This document shows, one piece after another, positions 1 to 5,506 of a stretch of DNA of 5,506 nt. This DNA comes from Patescibacteria group bacterium. Its GTDB lineage: Bacteria; Patescibacteriota; WWE3; 2-01-FULL-39-13. Both the position numbers and the translations under genes were made by a program. The notes beneath the pieces were generated by a model. The model searched no databases. It was not told where the DNA came from and worked only from the letters and a program-made list of their open reading frames with translations. The stretch covers positions 1 to 5,506 of the forward strand of contig JAUPVU010000102.1 in NCBI GenBank assembly GCA_030916925.1. The letters run 5' to 3'. The number at the start of each line of letters is the position of its first letter. The stretch's first letter is position 1.

Positions 1-1572
1 ATACACTGAAGCGTTCGTTTTTGATGTTCCGGCGATAATAAAATCTATTACATCACCAGATCCTCCACTTGAAGTTCCTGTAGTATATTTGCACATAGAT
101 GTTAAACAATACATCGGAAAAACCTCAGGAAATGCTTCTGCGCTGTTACAAAAACAATTTTCAACTGGAGAAAAACCACGTCTTGAATCAAATTCTGCAT
201 TAAAGTCCACACCTACTAAATAAACATCTCCTGGCGCAATCATTGTACGAATATTATTTATAGAATCGCTCATCCCGGGGCAAACTCCGTCATCTTTTCT
301 TTGCAAATGTAGATTAATGACCTTCACCTTACCAGCTGGTGAATTAATCAATGCATATGAAATATTTCTACTTCCATCAATTCTCTTATTTCCACTTTGT
401 TCTATTGGATATTTTGATATCGTAACCAATGAATGATTCGAACCTTCTTGATATACAGGATAGAAATACAAATTATTCATACCTGAAGCAGCTTTGACTC
501 TATTATTAAAATTCGTCTTTGTTATTGATTCTGAAAATGGAGTGGCTCTAAATGGATGTACTTCTTGTACAATCATTACATCTAAATTAAATTCTTTAAA
601 TTTCTGACCTACCGCTGTGGCTTTTGCATCTAACAGTGCATCACCAGTAGCGTTATTTTGTCCATTATTTCCACCAATATTCCATGTCCCAACATTTAAC
701 ATCTTGCTTACATTTGGTTGTGCTGCACCAGTACATGCTAATGTAGTACTTTTTCGCGCTGTGCTGGTGCTGGAATTTACTACTACAATCACTTCTTTCG
801 ATGCTATATATGGATTTGATATTGCCCCAGTCCAAGGTCGAAATGATGCAATGTAAGTACCAGCTGGAACTTTTGCCATTTGTTCTTTTGTTGCAGTTGC
901 TATTCCACTTGAGGTAGCAAAGTTCCATTTGTTCCATATAGCACTATCTTTCATCTTTGATTCATAATATCCAAATACTGGAGGATCCATTTTTAAATAA
1001 TATGGATCTCCTACATTTATTTCTATTTCGTTTGAGTATGTTATTCCATCTTTAGAAACACTAACTTTCGGCTGAGTAGCAGAACTTTTTATAAAAACAT
1101 TAACTTGATTAGACCATGCATAAGGATTCGTTCCACTTGATACCCAAGGTCTGAATGACGCCATATATGAACCAGGTACTATTCCTGAGAGCTGCGTACT
1201 GGTAACCTTAGCTATTCCACTAGAATTAGTTGCATTCCATTTAGATGGTCCTTTTGAGCCTACTAATTTTGCTTCTAAATAACCAGTATATGGAGGATTA
1301 GTTTTTAGCCAATACTGCCCTCCTACGGGAATTAATATGTTAGACGAATATTGGCTTCCGTCTTTTGACACGCTTACAGTAAATGGACTTGGCGTTGCAG
1401 CTTCGCTTTCATCACTTACTGAATTAAATGTTGGGAATATATTACGAAATTGTTTTCCTCCTACAAAGGGTAGTATCGCAAGTAGTAGTAATGTAAAACT
1501 TAGTCCTGCTACGACTCCTGTCAAAATTATGTCCTTCAACATTTCTTTTGAGGGACTAGGAGTTTTTTTCAT
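1..1572 (-). CDS. Membrane-anchored protein with two Ig-like repeats and an EEP-family nuclease/phosphodiesterase domain (3' end cut by window)
   Basis: The frame is open for 524 codons from an ATG at 1572 to the left edge, with no stop, so the C-terminus is missing. Order: short basic N-terminus; one hydrophobic segment (about residues 14-38), probably an uncleaved anchor; a polar linker; two homologous beta-rich repeats (about 64-161 and 169-265); a Ser/Thr-rich spacer; then an endonuclease/exonuclease/phosphatase domain from about 290. EEP motifs visible are TWNIGG (Asn298), VQEVHPF (Glu337), SKYPI (386-390), INLHLQ (His422), GVDFN (Asp456, Asn458) and VIDFIIAG (Asp510). The family's last catalytic His (SDH-like motif) would lie beyond the edge. 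EEP enzymes are metal-dependent and cut phosphodiester bonds in nucleic acids, lipids or phosphoesters; the substrate here is unknown. Topology suggests the enzyme faces outward. The gene follows the glycosyltransferase by 34 nt. No Shine-Dalgarno sequence precedes this ATG and the frame stays open upstream to a GTG at 1650, so the start is uncertain. Domain call strong, function inferred. Confidence 0.85.
   Translation of the reverse strand, partial: MKKTPSPSKEMLKDIILTGVVAGLSFTLLLLAILPFVGGKQFRNIFPTFNSVSDESEAATPSPFTVSVSKDGSQYSSNILIPVGGQYWLKTNPPYTGYLEAKLVGSKGPSKWNATNSSGIAKVTSTQLSGIVPGSYMASFRPWVSSGTNPYAWSNQVNVFIKSSATQPKVSVSKDGITYSNEIEINVGDPYYLKMDPPVFGYYESKMKDSAIWNKWNFATSSGIATATKEQMAKVPAGTYIASFRPWTGAISNPYIASKEVIVVVNSSTSTARKSTTLACTGAAQPNVSKMLNVGTWNIGGNNGQNNATGDALLDAKATAVGQKFKEFNLDVMIVQEVHPFRATPFSESITKTNFNNRVKAASGMNNLYFYPVYQEGSNHSLVTISKYPIEQSGNKRIDGSRNISYALINSPAGKVKVINLHLQRKDDGVCPGMSDSINNIRTMIAPGDVYLVGVDFNAEFDSRRGFSPVENCFCNSAEAFPEVFPMYCLTSMCKYTTGTSSGGSGDVIDFIIAGTSKTNASVY
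778..1068 (-). repeat. Ig-like repeat 2 of the EEP protein
   Basis: Residues about 169-265 of the EEP protein. The same landmarks recur: SVSKDG (171-176), DPPVFGY (196-202), SSGIA (221-225), ASFRPW (242-247) and NPY (253-255). Each lies 104 residues after its partner in repeat 1. The copies have clearly diverged between these anchors, so the duplication is not very recent. A Ser/Thr-rich spacer follows and leads into the catalytic domain. Confidence 0.7.
1090..1380 (-). repeat. Ig-like repeat 1 of the EEP protein
   Basis: Residues about 65-161 of the EEP protein. Landmarks are SVSKDG (67-72), NPPYTGY (92-98), SSGIA (117-121), ASFRPW (138-143) and NPY (149-151). The alternating hydrophobic strands and Gly/Pro turns suggest a beta-sandwich, Ig-like fold. 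It matches the next repeat at a constant offset of 104 residues. No specific family is recognised; it could be a spacer or a wall- or ligand-binding module. Confidence 0.7.
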
Positions 1573-1606
1573 ATGAATTAAGAATACGGCTATTCCTAAT
1601 GCTAAG

Positions 1607-2875
1607 TCAATGACACGATATTGTGTTAATTTTCTCAGGCAAATCAGCACTTATTAAGGCGAGTTGCTTTTCAACCTTATTACTCCATGTATGTTGTTTT
1701 GCTAACGCTTTGCGCACAACCCTTTTATCTGCATTATCAGTATTTATTGCATACTCAATATTCTTTATAAATTGTTCATCATCACCTGTTACATAATTAT
1801 CCGGGTCAAATTCTTTAACAGATGAAAGCGTGATTAAAGTGGGAAGTCCAGCTGCTAATCCTTCAAAATATTTTATTGGATGGCAACCAATTGTATAATC
1901 ATTTAAATTATAAGGAATAAAATATGCATCAAAATGATCAAAATATGAAGGCGTTTGTTCCCATAGCTTTTCACCTAAAAAATGGACGTTTTTCATACTT
2001 TTTAGCTGAGTTAAATCTAAGTTAGGATCAGAAACTTTCTTTGGCCCAATCAATATAAAATGATAGTTGGGATAGGTTTTCGCACATTTTTCAATTAAAG
2101 AAATATTATTTTTATAACTATCAATAGCACCCGAAAACCCAATTCGCGGATGTGGAATATCTTTAATATCTAAAGGTTCTGGATCTTTAACTTTATGGTC
2201 GAATTTCTCAAAATCAACAGCATTCGGTAAATAATGTACATCTTCGCGCCATTGGTTAAGTCTTGTTACGATTCCTGGTGCGCTAGCAAAAACTAAATCA
2301 ACATTTTCACATAGCCACTTTTCTTGATCATCGACCCAAGCTTTTAATTTAAGACCACTTTGGTTAAATTTAATTTTAAGAAAATCATCTATCTTTTGGA
2401 AAAGTGCCACTATTGATGGATTAACTTTTTTCCCCGTAGCATACTCTGGGAAAGCAGAATAAATATCGACACAGTCATAAACACTAACATCATGTTCAAA
2501 TTTTGCTTTAAATTCCCTAAGGTCAGGAAAGTCAAAATGATAAATATATAGAACAACTTTTTCGTTATTGGTATTAAGACCTTGAATTAGACTCTTTATT
2601 ACATTTAGATGACTAAAAGTATTAAGGTACGAAAAAGGTTTGAAGTTTAGAAAATTGATTGGCTTATAGATAATTAAATTATCATTTTTATTCTCGATTG
2701 GCTTTCCAAGACTTTTTAAAGCTTTAAATCGCAGTGGCGGATCGACAAATATTACTTTATGCCCTTTTTTAGCAAGCTGATTTGCTACTTGCCACTTATT
2801 GGTCTTTAATTTTGAATCGAATTGTTGGTTTGAGAGTATTACGAAAACCATAGTATTATGGATGTATTTTAACAT
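1607..2875 (-). CDS. GT-B fold glycosyltransferase, TuaH-like (surface polysaccharide)
   Basis: A complete 422-residue protein, normal length for a GT4/TuaH-like glycosyltransferase. These cytoplasmic, often membrane-associated enzymes use nucleotide sugars to build surface polysaccharides. The N-terminal domain has the typical opening LKTNKWQVANQLAKKGHKV (23-41) and VDPP (44-47), then VYDCVDIYSAFP (132-143). The inter-domain part has a ProAsn motif, LPNAVDFEKF (216-225). The C-terminal nucleotide-sugar domain begins at RIGFSG (244-249) and includes ILIGPKK (274-280), the NVHFLGE strand (296-302), IPYNLND (320-326), HPIKYFEGLAAGLP (332-345) and a late HTWSNKVE (395-402). No signal peptide or membrane segment is obvious. 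Met9 (codon at 2849-2851) is an alternative start that would begin directly at the first beta-strand, MVFVILS, as in many relatives; neither start has a clear ribosome binding site. The gene ends with TGA. Donor, acceptor and product are not determinable. The EEP surface protein next door fits a cell-envelope role. Confidence 0.88.
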   Translation of the reverse strand: MLKYIHNTMVFVILSNQQFDSKLKTNKWQVANQLAKKGHKVIFVDPPLRFKALKSLGKPIENKNDNLIIYKPINFLNFKPFSYLNTFSHLNVIKSLIQGLNTNNEKVVLYIYHFDFPDLREFKAKFEHDVSVYDCVDIYSAFPEYATGKKVNPSIVALFQKIDDFLKIKFNQSGLKLKAWVDDQEKWLCENVDLVFASAPGIVTRLNQWREDVHYLPNAVDFEKFDHKVKDPEPLDIKDIPHPRIGFSGAIDSYKNNISLIEKCAKTYPNYHFILIGPKKVSDPNLDLTQLKSMKNVHFLGEKLWEQTPSYFDHFDAYFIPYNLNDYTIGCHPIKYFEGLAAGLPTLITLSSVKEFDPDNYVTGDDEQFIKNIEYAINTDNADKRVVRKALAKQHTWSNKVEKQLALISADLPEKINTISCH

Positions 2876-2929
2876 AACAGAGTCGCCAGAAATTCAGATA
2901 TTACCGATAGTATTGAGCTTTCTCTATCA

Positions 2930-4372
2930 TTAATACTCTTTGAGAGTACCGTCAGATAAATTTACAACTTTTGTCATACCAACTCGCTCAACAAAAAATC
3001 TATCGTGTGATACTAAAAATAGAGTACCTTTAAAATTCCTTAGACTTTCTTCAATTATTTCAGTTGTGTCGATATCGAGATGGTTAGTTGGTTCATCTAA
3101 AATTAATAAATCGTAGTCATTATATGCGAATATTGCAAAGGCATATCTGGCTCGCTGTCCTGGACTTAGATGTCTTATCGGTTTTTTGAGGTCATCCTTT
3201 TCAAATTTATATCTCCTCAAAAAACCGAAACCTTTATCATAATCAGAACCTGTCAATTCTAAAAAGTTATCAAGCAAATTTTTATTCGAATCAAAATTAC
3301 TTTGGCCTTGTGCAAAATAACCTACATCAATATTAACTCCGAGTGTAATATCTCCAGAAGTTAATTTTTCTTGACCCATTATTAATTTGACCATTGTCGA
3401 CTTACCTGAGCCATTAGGCCCAAACAACCAAACTTTCTCACCACCTCTAACTTCAAAACTTAAATCCTTAAAAATCTCGTTTTTACCATACGACTTTGAG
3501 ACATTTTCAAATCTAATCATAAGCTTGTGCTTACTTACTCCTGATGCAAATTGAATCTTTGCCATTTTTTTACTTTCATATTTTTCTTTTGCGTTAGTTA
3601 TAACTTCACGATCAATCCTTCTTTTAGCGCTGCTTATAGCCCGTCCACGTTTTTTTCCATCTTTAATCTTTCTAACATTCTCAAGTAAACGTTCAAGTTG
3701 AGCTTTTTTCTTTAAAAAATCAACGTACTCCTGATTCCATTTTCCAATTAATTTCAGCTTTTCTTCTCTATAGTTGTCATAATTTCCAACGAATCTAATT
3801 AATTTTTTATTCTCAATTTCCCAAATTTCATCGACAGTTGTATTTAGAAATTCACGGTCGTGTGAAATCATTACAACCGTTTTCTGCAGGTGCTTAATAT
3901 ATTTTTCAAACCAAAAGATACCTTCTATATCTAAATGATTTGTTGGTTCATCAATCATTAGAATTGTTGGTTCATTTAACAAGACTTCAATCATCTTTAT
4001 TTTCATCTTTTGACCTTCACTTAAAGTTTTTATGCTTTGGTAAGGATCATAATTATCGAATTTGAGCTGTTTTAAAAGTGTGTCTACTTTATAGATTTCC
4101 CATTCTTCGTCCAATAAAGTTTCGATATATTCACCAGCAAGCATATCTGGAAAGCTAAATTCTTGCGGAATATAACCGATTTTCTCTTCTTGAATCATTA
4201 TCGTACCAGAAGTTAATTCTTCCTCTCCTGCAATTAGTTTTAGCAAAGTAGTTTTGCCACAACCATTTAAACCGACAATCCCAATCTTTGCATTATTTCC
4301 CATTGTAAAATCTAAATTCTCTAAAATCGGATCCCCAATATATATTTTTGTTATTTTCTTTCCTGTAATCAT
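2930..4372 (-). CDS. ABC-F family ATPase (short form, two nucleotide-binding domains)
   Basis: A 480-residue soluble twin ATPase with no membrane segment. ABC-F proteins bind the ribosomal E site and either tune translation (EttA, Uup, YheS types) or displace antibiotics (Msr, Lsa, Vga types). NBD1: Walker A GLNGCGKTT (34-42), Q-loop near IPQ (68-70), signature LSEGQ (117-121), Walker B with catalytic Glu LMIDE (138-142), switch His171. NBD2: GPNGSGKST (318-326), LSPGQ (402-406), LILDE (423-427), His456. Both halves carry DEPTNHLD, the ABC-F hallmark, so both sites look active. Between them lies a charged, helical linker (about 195-285) with a basic tip, KIKDGKKRGRAISSAKRR (235-252), the expected rRNA-contacting loop. 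NBD1 has only about 47 residues between IPQ and LSEGQ, so the EttA arm seems absent, and there is no C-terminal coiled-coil tail as in Uup. The length resembles resistance-type members, but sequence alone does not separate resistance from housekeeping. Start ATG at 4372 has a weak purine-rich AAGAAG upstream, inside the end of the methyltransferase gene, whose stop is 2 nt away. Confidence 0.93.
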   Translation of the reverse strand: MITGKKITKIYIGDPILENLDFTMGNNAKIGIVGLNGCGKTTLLKLIAGEEELTSGTIMIQEEKIGYIPQEFSFPDMLAGEYIETLLDEEWEIYKVDTLLKQLKFDNYDPYQSIKTLSEGQKMKIKMIEVLLNEPTILMIDEPTNHLDIEGIFWFEKYIKHLQKTVVMISHDREFLNTTVDEIWEIENKKLIRFVGNYDNYREEKLKLIGKWNQEYVDFLKKKAQLERLLENVRKIKDGKKRGRAISSAKRRIDREVITNAKEKYESKKMAKIQFASGVSKHKLMIRFENVSKSYGKNEIFKDLSFEVRGGEKVWLFGPNGSGKSTMVKLIMGQEKLTSGDITLGVNIDVGYFAQGQSNFDSNKNLLDNFLELTGSDYDKGFGFLRRYKFEKDDLKKPIRHLSPGQRARYAFAIFAYNDYDLLILDEPTNHLDIDTTEIIEESLRNFKGTLFLVSHDRFFVERVGMTKVVNLSDGTLKEY

Positions 4373-4374
4373 TG

Positions 4375-5181
4375 TTACTTCTTAATAAAAATATAGCTCA
4401 TTGGATGGTTTGAAAGCCCATGCGATAGATCTCCAGTCATCTTTAAGGAATTCGGATATTTAGTACTCAATAATTCTTCCCACTCCATTGGAATTAGAAA
4501 GACAAGACCTTTCGATACGACATCAAGAAGATTTGGAATAGTCTCCAGTAGAAAATGTAATCCTCCATTTTTAAAATTTCGTAAGAAAGGTGGGTCAGAA
4601 AAAACATAATCGTAAACAATATCCTTTGGATATTTTCTGGCGTCATGATTAGAAATCGTTAAATTATCTAATTTATTGGGTATAAATCCATAACTATTCA
4701 AGCAAAGTTTTTCAATATTTAGCCGAGGTTCATAATAATTCCCCGTACCCATTATACATTCGTTGAAAGGGTAAGAAATATCATTAAGCGTTAATTTATT
4801 AGCTATTCCACTTGATAATAGATAGTAAGAAAATATGCCACTGCCTGCAAAGGGATCGAGAATATTCTTCCCGGATAGATGTTCCTTCAAAACTTCAATT
4901 CCATTCCACATTTTATAAAATTTTGGAGACCACTTTATTGATAAGTTATCATTTTGCAATTTATTTTCTTTATTTATAAAATAGCGATTTGTTTTCTTTG
5001 CTAATAGAGCATAAGCAATATCACAGCATAAACTATCATCGGAAGCTATTTGGTCAAGTTTAGAATAAAGACTCCTGGCTAAATTTGTATCAATCATCTC
5101 AAGTTCATCTCCATCACAAGAATATTTATTTAATAAACATTCGACTTTCTCGATTTTAGTTAGTTGTATGTTTTTAATCAT
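4375..5181 (-). CDS. Putative SAM-dependent amino-methyltransferase with DPPF motif
   Basis: A complete 268-residue protein. About the first 85 residues are mainly helical and unrecognised. A Rossmann-type methyltransferase domain follows: SAM-binding motif I ILDPFAGSG (107-115), acidic residue in LNDIS (132-136), Asp180 in NHDARKY, and motif IV SDPPF (195-199). The LDPFAGSG plus DPPF/Y pair is typical of enzymes that methylate exocyclic amino groups: adenine-N6 or cytosine-N4 DNA methylases, and RNA guanine-N2 or adenine-N6 enzymes. The order, SAM motif before catalytic motif, matches the gamma-like arrangement. There is no obvious target-recognition domain, THUMP domain or zinc finger, so the substrate is unknown; a structured RNA or rRNA target is possible, particularly beside an ABC-F gene. 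No restriction endonuclease is visible. The ATG shares its A with the purF stop (TAATG), indicating translational coupling, and the stop codon is 2 nt before the ABC-F start. An alternative is an orphan DNA methylase. The fold is fairly sure, the substrate is not. Confidence 0.75.
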   Translation of the reverse strand: MIKNIQLTKIEKVECLLNKYSCDGDELEMIDTNLARSLYSKLDQIASDDSLCCDIAYALLAKKTNRYFINKENKLQNDNLSIKWSPKFYKMWNGIEVLKEHLSGKNILDPFAGSGIFSYYLLSSGIANKLTLNDISYPFNECIMGTGNYYEPRLNIEKLCLNSYGFIPNKLDNLTISNHDARKYPKDIVYDYVFSDPPFLRNFKNGGLHFLLETIPNLLDVVSKGLVFLIPMEWEELLSTKYPNSLKMTGDLSHGLSNHPMSYIFIKK

Positions 5182-5183
5182 TA
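5179..5183 (-). promoter_or_regulatory. TAATG stop-start overlap between purF and the methyltransferase gene
   Basis: The purF stop TAA (5183-5181) shares one base with the ATG (5181-5179) of the methyltransferase gene. No Shine-Dalgarno sequence is visible just upstream, only an A-rich stretch, so initiation probably depends on ribosomes finishing purF. This is a common layout for co-translated genes and the main evidence that the two share a transcript. Confidence 0.75.
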
Positions 5184-5506
5184 GATATGCTTAATATTTT
5201 TTTTACCTATATCTATCGGATATTTTCCTGTGAAACAAGAGGTACATAATTCTTCTTTTTTTACACCAATTGCATCTATCATTCCTTCGAAAGATAGAAA
5301 TGAGACTGAATCAACCCCAATAAACTTTGCCAATTCTTTTTCGTTAAGTCTTGCTGAGATTAACTCAGACTGATTTGGTGTATCAATACCATAAAAATCT
5401 GGGTACTTAACCGGTGGCGACGTAACTAAAAAGTGAATTGATTTTGGATCACAAGATCTAACAAGTTCCGCTAATTTTTTTGAAGTGGTTCCTCGAACGA
5501 TTGAAT
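5181..5506 (-). CDS. purF: Amidophosphoribosyltransferase, C-terminal 107 residues (5' part outside window)
   Basis: The frame enters from the right edge and ends in TAA, giving the last 107 residues of PurF, the glutamine phosphoribosylpyrophosphate amidotransferase that starts purine synthesis by making 5-phosphoribosylamine from PRPP and glutamine in the cytoplasm. The first visible residues, SIVRGTTSKK, complete the PRPP-binding loop (usually DDSIVRGTTS; the preceding split codon ends in AT, consistent with Asp). Next come TSPPVKYPDFYGIDTP (fragment residues 28-43), FIGVDSVSFLSFEGM (61-75) and CTSCFTGKYP (87-96). The two cysteines, at fragment residues 87 and 90, match the last two Fe-S ligands known from the Bacillus-type enzyme, so this is probably an Fe-S form; the other ligands are out of view. 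A short Lys-rich tail ends the protein. The N-terminal glutaminase domain with its catalytic cysteine is not in the window. The gene appears to head the visible part of the operon, which otherwise holds no purine genes. Confidence 0.95.
   Translation of the reverse strand, partial: SIVRGTTSKKLAELVRSCDPKSIHFLVTSPPVKYPDFYGIDTPNQSELISARLNEKELAKFIGVDSVSFLSFEGMIDAIGVKKEELCTSCFTGKYPIDIGKKNIKHI

Noticed and set aside
617..856. 79-codon plus-strand open frame
   Set aside because: It lies antisense to the well-supported EEP coding frame, has no recognisable domain, and reads as a shadow.
665..937. 90-codon minus-strand open frame
   Set aside because: It is an alternative frame inside the EEP gene. 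Its composition is odd and the overlapping frame has clear domain motifs.
1337..1576. 79-codon plus-strand open frame
   Set aside because: It is antisense to the N-terminal region of the EEP gene, with no independent support.
1607..1609. TGA stop of the glycosyltransferase as a recoded Gly codon (code 25)
   Set aside because: The protein already has its full family length at this TGA, and the read-through would run out of frame with the next gene. No other in-frame TGA suggests recoding.
2906..2928. Inverted repeat GATAG...CTATC in the ABC-F to glycosyltransferase gap (possible terminator)
   Set aside because: The stem is only 5 bp with a 13-nt loop, is AT-rich, and has no following T-tract, so it is not a credible intrinsic terminator. 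The rest of the 54-nt gap (2876-2929) shows no convincing promoter either.
4375..5181. Restriction-modification or phage-defence system around the methyltransferase
   Set aside because: No endonuclease, specificity subunit or other defence gene is visible in the window. The neighbours are purF and an ABC-F ATPase with no nuclease domain.

Overview
The window is a compact, AT-rich stretch of a bacterial chromosome. All five genes I can support lie on the minus strand, so transcription runs from the right edge to the left. In that order they are: the C-terminal end of amidophosphoribosyltransferase (purF, 5181-5506, cut by the right edge); a putative amino-methyltransferase with a DPPF motif (4375-5181); a short ABC-F type twin ATPase (2930-4372); a TuaH-like GT-B glycosyltransferase (1607-2875); and a membrane-anchored protein with two Ig-like repeats and an endonuclease/exonuclease/phosphatase (EEP) domain (1-1572, cut by the left edge). 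The last gene is open to the left edge with no stop codon.

Spacing is very tight. purF and the methyltransferase share one base (TAATG), the methyltransferase and ABC-F genes are 2 nt apart, ABC-F and the glycosyltransferase 54 nt, and the glycosyltransferase and EEP genes 34 nt. I see no convincing terminator, promoter, RNA gene, CRISPR array, insertion sequence or attachment site. One polycistronic transcript is plausible. There is no gene-free stretch over 300 bases.

The genes do not form one obvious pathway. PurF makes phosphoribosylamine, the first committed step of purine synthesis. The methyltransferase and ABC-F protein form a tightly linked pair that may act on the translation machinery or nucleic acid; this is inference. 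The glycosyltransferase and the membrane-anchored EEP protein point to the cell surface. Such a mixed operon suits a small streamlined genome.

The organism is probably bacterial: PurF carries the CxxC pair of the Fe-S (Bacillus-type) enzymes, and the glycosyltransferase resembles bacterial surface-polysaccharide enzymes. Low G+C, tight packing and little sign of Shine-Dalgarno sequences would fit a Patescibacteria/CPR-like lineage, but this is a weak inference and a low-G+C Firmicute-like host is not excluded. UGA is read as stop at the end of the glycosyltransferase gene, and nothing here requires a changed genetic code.
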